64,000 nt of DNA. Source: Tepidibacillus_B infernus. Lineage in GTDB: Bacteria > Bacillota > Bacilli > Tepidibacillales > Tepidibacillaceae. The position numbers and the translations under genes are program-made. Position 1 is the first letter of the stretch. Every line of letters begins with the position of its first letter. Below, piece by piece: positions 1-7,889 of this stretch. Under the pieces are notes generated by a model, which was not told where the DNA came from, did no database searches, and was given only the letters and a program-made list of their open reading frames with translations. Location of the stretch: NCBI RefSeq assembly GCF_048898065.1, contig NZ_JBLWFI010000001.1:682001-746000 (forward strand), read 5' to 3'.

Positions 1-680
1 TATTAATGAAATTTGTAGAGGATTATGCAAAGGCATATACACAAAAAAGAACATTACGCGGATATGATATTGAATACCTTTATCGTAACAATTCGATCTG
101 GATTGTGCCTATGGTAAATCCAGATGGTGTTGAACTCGTGATAGAAGGAATCACACCATCGCATCCGTTTTATCAAAGTGTACTTAGAATCAATTCTGGT
201 TCGAAAGATTTTAGAGGTTGGACAGCAAATATAAGGGGTGTTGATTTAAATCATCAGTGGCCAGCAGATTGGGAGCAGGAAAATGATCGAAGTCCGCAAG
301 TTCCATCTCCACGAAAATATGGGGGTACTAGACCATTAACTGAACCAGAAACTATAGCCATCTATGATTTCACAAAAAAACATAATTTTAGAATGGTGTT
401 AGCCTTTCATTCTCAATGCCAAGTTATTTATTGGGGATTTAAAGGAATGGAACCACCCGAATCAGAAAAAATCGTAAACCGAATGGCTATTCTGACTGGA
501 TATGTCCCAGAAAAAACAGCATATAGTGGGGCAGGTTATAAAGACTGGTTCATTCAAGAATTTCGAAAGCCAGGATTTACAATTGAGGTAGGTATTGGGA
601 TTAATCCTTTACCTGTATCTCAATTCCCGCAAATTTATCGAGAAAATCTAGCTGTTTTATTAGAAGCCCCTTTACTTTAA
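1..680 (+). CDS. M14-family zinc peptidase, C-terminal part (probable gamma-D-glutamyl-diamino acid endopeptidase)
   Basis: The reading frame is open to the left edge, so the first ATG at position 6 is probably internal and the N-terminus, with the HxxE zinc-binding pair, lies outside the window. What remains matches an M14 carboxypeptidase fold: NPDGVE, then RGVDLNHQWP, then the zinc-ligand histidine in LAFHSQ, and the catalytic glutamate in GFTIEVG near the end. The DLN-x-x-W/F form in place of the usual NRNF is typical of the branch that cleaves gamma-D-Glu-diamino acid bonds in peptidoglycan peptides. That substrate assignment is inference; the family call is firm. No LysM or signal peptide can be judged. 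A convergent perfect hairpin follows the stop directly. Confidence 0.8.
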   Translation, partial: LMKFVEDYAKAYTQKRTLRGYDIEYLYRNNSIWIVPMVNPDGVELVIEGITPSHPFYQSVLRINSGSKDFRGWTANIRGVDLNHQWPADWEQENDRSPQVPSPRKYGGTRPLTEPETIAIYDFTKKHNFRMVLAFHSQCQVIYWGFKGMEPPESEKIVNRMAILTGYVPEKTAYSGAGYKDWFIQEFRKPGFTIEVGIGINPLPVSQFPQIYRENLAVLLEAPLL

Positions 681-722
681 AAAATTAACAGAGTTCATCG
701 TTAGATGAACTCTGTTAATTTT
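681..722. terminator. Bidirectional intrinsic terminator between convergent genes
   Basis: Perfect 19-bp inverted repeat (681-699 with 704-722) around a 4-nt loop, with A-rich left and T-rich right flanks. It sits between the stop of the M14 peptidase and the stop of the leftward pyrophosphatase gene, so it can serve both. Confidence 0.9.
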
Positions 723-730
723 AATGTCAC

Positions 731-1225
731 TTATTTACCTTCACTATATCTTGCAACACATTCTTCGTATAATTGAATAGCTACTTCTTTGTCCTTCCAT
801 CCTTCAATATTGGTTATCTTGTTTTCTAAGTCTTTATAGACTTTAAAGAAATGTTCGATCTCCTTCAAAATATGTGATGGCACATCGTTTAAAGTATTGA
901 CTTCTTTAAATCGAGGATCATCAGCTGGAACAGCTAATAGTTTTTCATCTTGTCCTTTATCATCAGACATAATAAGAACTCCGATCACTCTTGAACTGAT
1001 CACACAGCCAGGAAAGGTTGGAAATGTTGTCAGTACAAGAATATCTAATGGATCTCCATCAAGAGCCAAGGTGTTTTCAAGATAGCCATATTCAGTAGGA
1101 TAATGTACAGGCGAGTATAATACTCGGTCTAAACGAAATACCCCCTTTTCCTTATCAAATTCATATTTGTTTTGACTACCTGTTGGAATTTCAATAAATG
1201 CATCGACGATTAAGTCTTTAGACAT
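731..1225 (-). CDS. ppa: Inorganic pyrophosphatase, family I
   Basis: Soluble cytoplasmic Mg-dependent hydrolase of pyrophosphate to phosphate, which pulls biosynthetic reactions forward. At 164 aa it has the usual length of the bacterial family I enzyme. Visible landmarks are EIPTGSQNKYEFD near the N-terminus, the YPTEYGYLENTLA segment, and the signature DGDPLDI that carries the metal-binding aspartates. A strong GAGGAGG ribosome site lies just upstream of the ATG on the minus strand. B. subtilis itself uses the unrelated family II enzyme, whereas thermophilic bacilli have this type, which agrees with the wider picture of the organism. The gene stands alone between two terminators. Confidence 0.95.
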   Translation of the reverse strand: MSKDLIVDAFIEIPTGSQNKYEFDKEKGVFRLDRVLYSPVHYPTEYGYLENTLALDGDPLDILVLTTFPTFPGCVISSRVIGVLIMSDDKGQDEKLLAVPADDPRFKEVNTLNDVPSHILKEIEHFFKVYKDLENKITNIEGWKDKEVAIQLYEECVARYSEGK

Positions 1226-1320
1226 GAATGTTGCCTCCTCAATTCATTATGTATCATATTTTTTGTTTACATTTGACATTATAGCAATTTGAACAAATAA
1301 AGCAAATATAGGTAGAAGCA

Positions 1321-1350
1321 AAAAACCACCTAGGAAATCTAGGTGGTTTT
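1321..1350 (-). terminator. Intrinsic terminator of the ferredoxin gene
   Basis: A 12-bp perfect stem (1322-1333 with 1339-1350) around a 5-nt loop. Read leftward it ends in a T run, formed by the A tract at its left side. It lies 13 nt past the ferredoxin stop codon. Confidence 0.85.
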
Positions 1351-1362
1351 ATGTAAGTCATA

Positions 1363-1572
1363 TTATTCTTCAACTTTGATGGAGTCAGTTGGGCAACCTT
1401 CAGCTGCATCACGAACATCATCTTGAAGTTCTTCAGAGATTTCAGCTGTTCCTTGGTTGTCGTCTAAAATGTTATATGCAATACCATCATCATCGTAATC
1501 GAATACATCAGGAGCTGTTGCACCACATGCTCCGCATGCAATACATGTATCTTTATCTACCCAAGTTTTCAT
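1363..1572 (-). CDS. fer: [4Fe-4S] ferredoxin
   Basis: Small acidic electron carrier of 69 aa. It shows CIACGAC near residue 10 and a distant CP close to the C-terminus (EGCPTDSIKV), the pattern for a single [4Fe-4S] cluster as in Bacillus Fer. The frame is open further upstream to 1620, but the ATG at 1572 is preceded by a strong GGGAGGTG ribosome site and gives the usual N-terminus (MKTWVDKDTC), so I take that start. A good SigA-type promoter is visible at 1632-1660. Likely partners in this window are the 2-oxoacid:ferredoxin oxidoreductase and the ferredoxin-dependent IspG (inference). In B. subtilis fer lies next to ypbB, as it does here once the insertion sequence is discounted. Confidence 0.93.
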   Translation of the reverse strand: MKTWVDKDTCIACGACGATAPDVFDYDDDGIAYNILDDNQGTAEISEELQDDVRDAAEGCPTDSIKVEE

Positions 1573-1631
1573 ATTTTTCACCTCCCATATAAGTTGGATG
1601 TCCACCAACTCATTGTCCACTTCCCTTTTCT

Positions 1632-1660
1632 ATTGTAGAATGTCTTTTAATATAATGCAA
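1632..1660 (-). promoter_or_regulatory. SigA-type promoter of fer
   Basis: On the minus strand TTGCAT (-35; plus-strand 1655-1660) and TACAAT (-10; 1632-1637) are separated by exactly 17 nt, about 60 nt ahead of the ferredoxin start. Confidence 0.7.
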
Positions 1661-1689
1661 TACTTGAAATTTAAAGTTTTTTAACTCAA

Positions 1690-2496
1690 TCAATTAAAAT
1701 TTGGAATTTTGGGTAAGGGTGCTCCTTGATACCAATCTTTATATAATAAAAAGTCCTTTTCATGAATTGCATTTGTCGAGATAAGAAATTGAATCAGTTC
1801 TTCTAAATTCATTGTAGTGTCTCGATTTGCTTTGGCATAGGCATCAATATGAACCGTTATATCTTCAGGTTTGTAAAAAGTGATGATTGTATCCTTCGCC
1901 AAGATCATGGCAATGATATAGTTCTTTTGGTGAATACTTGCCTTATTCCACTCATTCCAATTCACAAGTGACTCATCAATGTATTGGCTGATAGGATTCC
2001 TATTTTCCTGCTCCCAAACCCATATATGTCGATAAAATTGAGTTTGGCTTTGCAAATAATATTGAATCGCTTGATTTAATAATTCATGTCTATTAGGATT
2101 TTCTAGATATTGTTTCATTTGCTCCAAGCTTTGTTGAATTAGTTCAATACTCTTTTGTAAATAGGGAGAACTAAATTGATACTTGGTCATGTTCGTTTTC
2201 ATTTCTTCAACCGATTTTTGCATGGAATTTACCATGTTAAGATCTATAGGGGATTGGTTTATTTTCCCATACACTTCTTTAAGCCACAGTTGAGTTGGTA
2301 AAAAAATAAGTTTATTAAAACTGATGATTTCACCTTCTGTATAGGTGTTTTGATCAATATTTGTTGGCACATTAGCTTTTAATTGTTTTTCCATCACTTT
2401 TGCTCCTAAGAAAAAGCCTGTTAAAAATAAAATCAAAATAAACAAAATATAGTAAATAACAAAAAAATCTTTTTTAGATAAACGACTTGAATTCAT
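1690..2496 (-). CDS. Hypothetical membrane-anchored protein
   Basis: I do not recognise this 268-aa protein. A short basic N-terminus (SRLSKKD) is followed by one hydrophobic segment at about residues 11-30, so it is probably anchored in the membrane with the rest outside the cell. The remainder is polar and rich in Q, N and E, with predicted helices around residues 85-160 (repeated SxxxM/xxQ patterns) and no cysteine. An AGGAGGATTCT ribosome site supports the start. It is transcribed towards fer with a gap of about 117 nt that holds the fer promoter. A sensor or envelope-associated role is possible but nothing in the sequence shows it. Confidence 0.65.
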   Translation of the reverse strand: MNSSRLSKKDFFVIYYILFILILFLTGFFLGAKVMEKQLKANVPTNIDQNTYTEGEIISFNKLIFLPTQLWLKEVYGKINQSPIDLNMVNSMQKSVEEMKTNMTKYQFSSPYLQKSIELIQQSLEQMKQYLENPNRHELLNQAIQYYLQSQTQFYRHIWVWEQENRNPISQYIDESLVNWNEWNKASIHQKNYIIAMILAKDTIITFYKPEDITVHIDAYAKANRDTTMNLEELIQFLISTNAIHEKDFLLYKDWYQGAPLPKIPNFN

Positions 2497-2526
2497 AGAA
2501 TCCTCCTACCAAATTTTAATTCTAAT

Positions 2527-2535
2527 AGTTTTAGT
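2527..2535. repeat. Target-site duplication, left copy
   Basis: The 9-mer AGTTTTAGT is repeated exactly at 3567-3575. The two copies flank the terminal inverted repeats directly, as expected for a transposition scar. Confidence 0.85.
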
Positions 2536-2549
2536 CACTAGCGTTGCAT
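2536..2549 (+). repeat. IS terminal inverted repeat, left
   Basis: Reads CACTAGCGTTGCAT and is the exact reverse complement of 3553-3566. Confidence 0.88.
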
Positions 2550-2630
2550 TAATTAAATCTGATGATTCAAAATAATAGCAATCTTCAAAAATTGTCCATA
2601 CAACAAAAAAATCCTTTACAATGGAAGTAC

Positions 2631-2646
2631 AGGTGATTCCTGTCCA
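2631..2646 (+). repeat. IS subterminal inverted repeat, left copy
   Basis: AGGTGATTCCTGTCCA is matched in reverse complement at 3469-3483 apart from one missing C. It lies 25 nt upstream of the transposase start, so it could act as transposase binding site, operator, or outside-transcription block (inference). Confidence 0.6.
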
Positions 2647-2670
2647 AATCCAATAGTAAAGGACCACATT

Positions 2671-3417
2671 ATGGACAAGAATACACTAATTTCGTCATTT
2701 GGTAAATGGGTTTCACCCATAAATTTTAAAAAAATTTTTGAACATGTTGAAAATGGTAAACAAGATTACTACATCAAGAAACTAACAACAGAGGCTTTTA
2801 TTAAACTTCTGCTTTTTGCTCAGCTGCATGAAACCGAGAGTTTACAAGCCATGAGTGATGCACTACTTAATGAAGATCTGCAAAAAACACTTGGATTTGA
2901 ATCGATAAGTGCCTCTCAATTATCACGAAAAAACAATGAAATCAATCCAGAAATTCTTTCAACNNNNNNNNNNNNNNNNNNNNNNNNNNNNNNNNNNNNN
3001 NNNNNNNNNNNNNNNNNNNNNNNNNNNNNNNNNNNNNNNNNNNNNNNNNNNNNNNNNNNNNNNNNNNNNNNNNNNNNNNNNNNNNNNNNNNNNNNNNNNN
3101 NNNNNNNNNNNNNNNNNNNNNNNNNNNNNNNNNNNNNNNNNNNNNNNNNNNNNNNNNNNNNNNNNNNNNNNNNNNNNNNNNNNNNNNNNNNNNNNNNNNN
3201 NNNNNNNNNNNNNNNNNNNNNNNNNNNNNNNNNNNNNNNNNNNNNNNNNNNNNNNNNNNNNNNNNNNNNNNNNNNNNNNNNNNNNNNNNNNNNNNNNNNN
3301 NNACTTGAGATGAAGAGTAAGAAATCTTTACTTCAAATCACTCGCTGGTTAAAGGCTGCGATTTGGAAGCCAGCATATATTTGGTTACGTCGGTTTGACG
3401 AACGATCTAGCACATAA
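2671..3417 (+). CDS. IS4-family transposase, interrupted by assembly gap
   Basis: The first 97 residues (start MDKNTLISSFGKWVSPINF) and last 37 residues (ending in LKAAIWKPAYIWLRRF) match, from memory, the two ends of a DUF4372-type IS4 transposase common in thermophilic bacilli. The catalytic DDE region is hidden by the Ns. Both flanks stay in one frame across the 339-nt gap, but the family's usual length of about 370 aa would need roughly 700 nt there, so the N run does not show the true distance. A modest AAAGGA ribosome site precedes the ATG. I cannot say whether the gene is intact. Confidence 0.8.
   Translation: MDKNTLISSFGKWVSPINFKKIFEHVENGKQDYYIKKLTTEAFIKLLLFAQLHETESLQAMSDALLNEDLQKTLGFESISASQLSRKNNEINPEILSXXXXXXXXXXXXXXXXXXXXXXXXXXXXXXXXXXXXXXXXXXXXXXXXXXXXXXXXXXXXXXXXXXXXXXXXXXXXXXXXXXXXXXXXXXXXXXXXXXXXXXXXXXXXXXXXXXLEMKSKKSLLQITRWLKAAIWKPAYIWLRRFDERSST
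2964..3302. other. Assembly gap (339 Ns)
   Basis: A run of unresolved bases inside the transposase gene, as expected when a multicopy element breaks a short-read assembly. The run length is probably an estimate (see transposase entry). Confidence 0.97.
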
Positions 3418-3468
3418 ATAAAAGTATGATTCCTGTCACTTTTGCACTAAATGTATATATTTACCAAA

Positions 3469-3483
3469 TGGACAGAATCACCT
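3469..3483 (-). repeat. IS subterminal inverted repeat, right copy
   Basis: TGGACAGAATCACCT is the near-exact reverse complement of 2631-2646. It lies about 50 nt after the transposase stop. Confidence 0.6.
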
Positions 3484-3552
3484 TTTCTTTAGGTTTTGTC
3501 CTTTTGGCTATAATTCACAAAAACATATTTACTGAAAATTTCGACTATATTT

Positions 3553-3566
3553 ATGCAACGCTAGTG
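3553..3566 (-). repeat. IS terminal inverted repeat, right
   Basis: Reads ATGCAACGCTAGTG, the reverse complement of 2536-2549, followed at once by the second copy of the 9-bp target duplication. Confidence 0.88.
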
Positions 3567-3575
3567 AGTTTTAGT
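3567..3575. repeat. Target-site duplication, right copy
   Basis: AGTTTTAGT, identical to 2527-2535. Confidence 0.85.
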
Positions 3576-3647
3576 ATAAAAAAAACAAAAAGATAAATCT
3601 ATGATAATATGTTACTAGAATGTTACACTTTTTATTGTTCATGATAG

Positions 3648-3698
3648 CCCACAAAAGTGACGAACTCATTCGAAGCATATTCCGATTACTTTTGTGGG
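3648..3698 (+). repeat. Dispersed hairpin repeat, copy A
   Basis: Perfect 11-bp outer stem (CCCACAAAAGT at 3648-3658 with ACTTTTGTGGG at 3688-3698) around a 29-nt loop ending in TCCGATT. The whole unit reappears in opposite orientation at 55740-55791, with both arms identical and a related loop, and perhaps in degenerate form at 15611-15661. It lies 60 nt upstream of ypbB. A TATAAT at 3706-3711 just downstream could be a -10 element of the ypbB operon. The remaining bases from 3576 to 3758 show nothing else that I can name. Confidence 0.75.
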
Positions 3699-3758
3699 GT
3701 CCCATTATAATAATGAAAAGAAAGTTTCTTTCTTTACAATTTAAAAAGGAATGATCAC

Positions 3759-4829
3759 ATGGTTCCCTTTTTTATCTTATGGGTGGTTTATCAATTAAAT
3801 GGAGATCGCTCCATTACTGGGGTGGTGAGGATTTTAAAAGGATCGTATGCTAAGCAAACCATTCAAGATACGCAATTTTACAACCTTCATCCCTATTATG
3901 GGCTGTTTGATGGAATCTCGGCTAATGAAATAATAAATCAAATTGAAGAATTAACAAAACACCATTTTCTTTATATACAAAATGAACAATTGATCATTAC
4001 TCCACAAGGTATCAATCAGTTAGATAAATTGAAGAGGAATATTGTTAAGAATCAACTATTTCATATCGAGCAAGATCATTCTATTTTATTAATTGATCGA
4101 ACTACGAAAAATACGTTTTGGAAAAGATTAAGTTTGTTAATTCAAACATTATCTTATTTATCATACCATGATTTTCATTTTTCACCGGTGATTTCAGATC
4201 TTCCTGTTCAGAAATGGGTAAAGAAGCTTTTAATCTCGAATACAACAGATAGGGTGCAACGACTAACGAATCAGTTACATCTTGAAATGAATCAATTAAA
4301 AGATGATTTATCTGAACCAGAACAAAAAATACTTTTGTATCGTTTATCTGGACGACATCGAATGGCTTTTACATGGAGGCAACTTGAAGAAGAATTGGGC
4401 TATTCTATTCAAGAAATAAAGATTATGTTTAATAATTTGACCTATCGTTTGTTGCAAAAGGTTTATCATGACCCAACTCGTTTTAAATTATTGAATATGA
4501 TATCAGAAATTGATAATAAAAGAAGTTATTTGTCTCCATCAACCATAAAAACGATGCAACTTTTAAATCATGGATTTTCAATTGAAGAAATTGCAAGGAA
4601 AAGAGGCTTAACAGAAGGTACGATTTATGATCATATCGTGGAGATCATTTTACATTCACCCATTGATCTCACAAGATTTACAGATGAATGGAAGATTGAA
4701 CAAATTAGAGAGTTGTATCGATCTATAGGTTCAACAAATCTATCTGAATATAAAAAGAGGCTTGATCCAGCAATTTCATATCATGAAATACGTATGGTTT
4801 TAGCGGATCAAATAAAAACAAAAGAGTGA
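3759..4829 (+). CDS. ypbB: YpbB family helix-turn-helix protein
   Basis: A 356-aa protein close to the size of B. subtilis YpbB, in the same position directly before a short recQ. The N-terminal part (SITGVVRILKGSYAKQTIQD) resembles a winged or HTH DNA-binding region. The C-terminal third carries another HTH-like segment (FSIEEIARKRGLTEGTIYDH) of the type found in helicase-associated HTH_40 domains. No enzyme motif is visible. The ATG has an AAGGA ribosome site. Its stop abuts the recQ start, so the two are surely cotranscribed and probably act together in DNA repair or recombination (inference). Confidence 0.82.
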   Translation: MVPFFILWVVYQLNGDRSITGVVRILKGSYAKQTIQDTQFYNLHPYYGLFDGISANEIINQIEELTKHHFLYIQNEQLIITPQGINQLDKLKRNIVKNQLFHIEQDHSILLIDRTTKNTFWKRLSLLIQTLSYLSYHDFHFSPVISDLPVQKWVKKLLISNTTDRVQRLTNQLHLEMNQLKDDLSEPEQKILLYRLSGRHRMAFTWRQLEEELGYSIQEIKIMFNNLTYRLLQKVYHDPTRFKLLNMISEIDNKRSYLSPSTIKTMQLLNHGFSIEEIARKRGLTEGTIYDHIVEIILHSPIDLTRFTDEWKIEQIRELYRSIGSTNLSEYKKRLDPAISYHEIRMVLADQIKTKE

Positions 4830-4835
4830 TTGAAG

Positions 4836-6395
4836 ATGTTAACAAAATATTTATCACGGTACTTTGGCTATGACTCATTTCGTGATGGGCAAGAAGAAAT
4901 TATTCAGCATCTTCTAAAAGGGGAGCATGTGCTAGGGGTATTGCCAACTGGTGGTGGGAAATCAATATGCTATCAACTACCTGCACTTCTTTTTCCAGGG
5001 ATAACGATTGTAGTATCACCACTTATTTCCTTAATGGAAGATCAAGTTATACAATTAAAAAATATGGGCCTATTTATTGCTACATATATCAACAGTCAAC
5101 TTTCTTATGAAGAGATCGTTTATAGATTGAAAGGTTTAGAACAAGGGAAAACTAAAATTTTGTATGTTTCACCAGAAAAACTACAGCAAGAAGCATTTTT
5201 TAATCGTTTAAAAAAAATGAATATCTCTCTTTTTGTGGTAGATGAAGCTCACTGTATCTCTCAATGGGGACATGATTTTAGAACGGACTATTTGCGATTA
5301 AGAGATTATATAGTTCAACTCAATGAGCCTACAGTCCTTGCATTAACTGCCACAGCAACCCCAATTGTTCAGGAAGATATTATTGAACAATTAGGCCTAC
5401 AACAAATGTATAAAATCGTTACATCCCTTGATAGGAAAAATATTGCTTATGAAGTGATTCAAGTAGACACGATCGAAGAGAAAAAGGTAGTATTGTTTAA
5501 TTTACTTGAACATCTTCAAGGGCCGGGAATCATTTATGTAAATACTAGACTCACAAGTGAATGGCTATCTGATGAGTTAAAAAGAAATGGATTTAATCGC
5601 ATAGAAGCATACCATGCTGGATTACCTAATGAAGATCGATTGATTATTCAACAACAATTTATGCGAGAGGATCTAAACGTTATTATTGCGACGAAGGCAT
5701 TTGGTATGGGGATAAATAAGAAGAATGTCAGGTTTGTCATTCATTATGATATCCCAGCGAATATCGAAAGTTATTTACAAGAGACCGGAAGAGTGGGAAG
5801 GGATGGAAAACAAGGATATGCTGCTCTCATCTATCAAAAAGGAGATGAAGAGACATCTATCCATCTTATCGATAACGAATATCCCGATAAGGAAAAAATA
5901 CAGTTGGTTTGTCAGCAAATCAATCAACAAAAGAAAGAAAATAATTTCAGAATAGAAGATTTTAAACAAGGGACAATATCTGAACAACAGTTAGAATTGA
6001 TATTTTTTTATTTAGAAAAAATGGGTCATATTTCTTGGTTGAAAACAAAGAGTGGCTATAAAGTACAAAGGAATGAGGATATATTATCTTATCGGTGTAT
6101 AAAAGAACTTGAACAAATTTTTGAACAACGCAAAAGAAAACGATATGGTGAAGTGAATCACATGATTCAATTTGTCAACCAAAAAACCTGTAGACGGTTA
6201 AGCATTTTGGAGTATTTTTACGAACAAAATCTGGATAAGCCGGCCTTTTGCTGTGATATATGTGGTATAAAGATAGAGAAGATCTTTGAAAAAAGGGAAA
6301 AAACGATACAATACAATGCATGGAGTTGGGAACAGGAGTTATCTAAATTGCTTCCCATATCAAGGAGCGCTTATGAAAAAGAGAGAAAAAATTGA
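4836..6395 (+). CDS. recQ: ATP-dependent DNA helicase, RecQ family (short RecS-like form)
   Basis: Superfamily 2 3'-5' DNA helicase. Visible motifs are motif 0 (YDSFRDGQEE), Walker A (LPTGGGKS, residues 36-43), DEAHCISQWGHDFR, TALTATAT-like LALTATAT, and motif VI (QETGRVGRDG). The zinc-binding region is present (CRRLSILEYFYEQ then FCCDICG), but no HRDC domain follows, as in B. subtilis RecS, which has a similar length. ATG at 4836 is chosen over the TTG at 4830, which touches the ypbB stop. The 3' end overlaps the next gene by 23 nt. Part of the ypbB-recQ-ypbD-ypbE operon. Confidence 0.93.
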   Translation: MLTKYLSRYFGYDSFRDGQEEIIQHLLKGEHVLGVLPTGGGKSICYQLPALLFPGITIVVSPLISLMEDQVIQLKNMGLFIATYINSQLSYEEIVYRLKGLEQGKTKILYVSPEKLQQEAFFNRLKKMNISLFVVDEAHCISQWGHDFRTDYLRLRDYIVQLNEPTVLALTATATPIVQEDIIEQLGLQQMYKIVTSLDRKNIAYEVIQVDTIEEKKVVLFNLLEHLQGPGIIYVNTRLTSEWLSDELKRNGFNRIEAYHAGLPNEDRLIIQQQFMREDLNVIIATKAFGMGINKKNVRFVIHYDIPANIESYLQETGRVGRDGKQGYAALIYQKGDEETSIHLIDNEYPDKEKIQLVCQQINQQKKENNFRIEDFKQGTISEQQLELIFFYLEKMGHISWLKTKSGYKVQRNEDILSYRCIKELEQIFEQRKRKRYGEVNHMIQFVNQKTCRRLSILEYFYEQNLDKPAFCCDICGIKIEKIFEKREKTIQYNAWSWEQELSKLLPISRSAYEKERKN

Positions 6396-6954
6396 TATAG
6401 AATCATTACCTGTAAGAGTATTGGTTATCAATCTTTACCTGACTCAATTTATTTCAGTAGGACTTGCGTTTATCCTCTATTTAATTTTACACAGAATGAA
6501 TCCCATTGAAGCTATTGTGTCCATTTTACCCGGCAAATTGATTCAACCTGTGTTGGTTGGTTTTCTTTTTAGTCTCGTTGTTATAGTTGTTGACATCATA
6601 CTATCAAAGAAATTACCTGAAAAATGGTTAGATGATGGAGGCATAAATGAAAAATTATTTCGCCATTTACCCATCTGGCATATCGCTATTATTGCGGTAA
6701 TGGTTGGTTTTGTTGAAGAATTTTTATTTAGAGGTGCCGTTCAATCCTATCTTGGCGTTTTTCTTACCAGTCTTATTTTTACTTTGATCCATTTTAGGTA
6801 TTTAAAAAAATGGGTGCTCATTTCTATGACTTTTCTTATTAGTCTTGGTCTTGGATATTTGGTGATTTTAACTGGCCAATGGATTAGTGCATTTGTTGCT
6901 CATAGTATGATAGATTTTGTTCTGGGTATACTCATACGAAAGAATTGGTTATGA
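6373..6954 (+). CDS. CPBP-family intramembrane metalloprotease (YpbD-like)
   Basis: A 193-aa polytopic membrane protein with the Abi/CPBP protease signature: EEFLFR (Glu115, Glu116, Arg120), a histidine in FTLIH (His140) and another in FVAHSMIDF (His177). It has about five to six hydrophobic segments. The frame is open from 6286, but ATG 6373 has an AAGGAG site seven nt upstream and avoids a long overlap with recQ. It has the same order and size as B. subtilis ypbD. The substrate is unknown; the family includes CAAX prenyl proteases and bacteriocin-immunity proteins. Confidence 0.85.
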   Translation: MKKREKIDIESLPVRVLVINLYLTQFISVGLAFILYLILHRMNPIEAIVSILPGKLIQPVLVGFLFSLVVIVVDIILSKKLPEKWLDDGGINEKLFRHLPIWHIAIIAVMVGFVEEFLFRGAVQSYLGVFLTSLIFTLIHFRYLKKWVLISMTFLISLGLGYLVILTGQWISAFVAHSMIDFVLGILIRKNWL

Positions 6955-7040
6955 ATAGCAAGCTTAAGCCTCAATGCAGGATTTTGGCTCATTTTATCGA
7001 ATAAGAAGGTGGAAGAGGCAACAATCGAAAGGTAGATGTA

Positions 7041-7547
7041 ATGATGGAACAGGTATGTAAACAAGAAAATATTGAATACAGTTCACTACCACCCAGGAAG
7101 ACAATTCATAAAAACAAAAAGAAAGAAAAAAAATATAAAATTAATCTATTACAACTGATTGTTGGAGCTTTTATCCTTCTAATCTTTATAACAGGCTATA
7201 TCTTATACCCTGATCATGAAGCAAGAAAAGAACAAAATGGGATTCCTATCAATCCTCCTAATTTTGAAGTCATACAACCACAGAGCAATCTTTCTTCTAA
7301 TCAAAATTTAAATCCTAATCGTGAGAAGGATCAAAACGAGGTTGTTCAAGAAATAGAAACAAAAGAAGAAACTAAAGAAAGTATTCATATTGTTAAGCCT
7401 GGTGAGAATTTGTATAGAATTTCATTAAAGTATTATCAAAGTGGAAAATATGTCTCAGCATTAGCAAAATATAATGGTCTAAAGAATAGTGATGACCTAT
7501 ATGCAGGGTTTAAATTAAAAATTCCTGATAAATCATTGTTACAATAA
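7041..7547 (+). CDS. LysM-domain membrane protein (YpbE-like)
   Basis: A 168-aa protein with a lysine-rich cytoplasmic N-terminus, one transmembrane helix at about residues 34-57, a Q/N-rich linker and a single C-terminal LysM domain (IHIVKPGENLYRISLKYY to LKIPD, about residues 120-165) that should bind peptidoglycan outside the cell. It is the last gene of the ypbB operon and is followed by a terminator. It is shorter than B. subtilis YpbE as I recall it, mostly in the linker. Start ATG 7041 or 7044 cannot be distinguished; the GAAAGG ribosome site favours either equally. Confidence 0.8.
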   Translation: MMEQVCKQENIEYSSLPPRKTIHKNKKKEKKYKINLLQLIVGAFILLIFITGYILYPDHEARKEQNGIPINPPNFEVIQPQSNLSSNQNLNPNREKDQNEVVQEIETKEETKESIHIVKPGENLYRISLKYYQSGKYVSALAKYNGLKNSDDLYAGFKLKIPDKSLLQ

Positions 7548-7578
7548 ACATTTTAAATTAATACATCCATTACATACG

Positions 7579-7606
7579 ATTCATCTTTTATTGATGAATT
7601 TTTTTT
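7579..7606 (+). terminator. Intrinsic terminator of the ypbB-ypbE operon
   Basis: A 7-bp stem (7579-7585 with 7593-7599) followed by a run of eight T. Confidence 0.75.
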
Positions 7607-7828
7607 GCAGAAAATGTCATTTATAATCTGTTATAGTCGCCAAAAATAATCTGTTATATATCTCATTATTTAGATAAAGATTAGTAAGTTTTTGAAAAAC
7701 GTATTTGCACCAACAGTTTTCACTATGTACGTGTTGTTAACTAAGTGATAGATAAAAATTTTTCCGTATCTGTTGCTATATAATATTTATACTGTTATAA
7801 TCAAAAATGAAAATAAGTTTTTATGTAA

Positions 7829-7855
7829 TTGACTTATTTACACAGCGGATATAAT
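7829..7855 (+). promoter_or_regulatory. Candidate promoter of the oxidoreductase operon
   Basis: TTGACT (7829-7834) and a consensus TATAAT (7850-7855) are separated by 15 nt, shorter than the ideal 17. Initiation would be near 7862, giving a leader of about 75 nt that contains the palindrome at 7890-7904. Confidence 0.5.
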
Positions 7856-7889
7856 CAAGAAATAGAAAATATTGTTATATCCTTTGTTA

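Larger units (their letters stand above)
2536..3566 (+). mobile_element. IS4-family insertion sequence (contains an N gap)
   Basis: The boundaries are defined by a 14-bp perfect terminal inverted repeat (2536-2549 and 3553-3566, CACTAGCGTTGCAT) flanked by a 9-bp direct repeat. Inside lies one rightward transposase gene interrupted by Ns. A second, subterminal inverted repeat (2631-2646 and 3469-3483, one base different) may be a transposase or regulatory site. The 9-bp duplication and the transposase sequence both fit the IS4 family. As drawn it is 1031 bp. Full elements of this type carry a transposase of about 370 aa, so the true length is probably near 1.4 kb (inference). Intact ends and an identical target duplication suggest a recent insertion into the fer-ypbB interval. 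Confidence 0.88.

Noticed and set aside
2671..3417. Frameshifted transposase pseudogene
   Set aside because: Both ends share one frame; the only break is the N gap, so inactivation cannot be shown.
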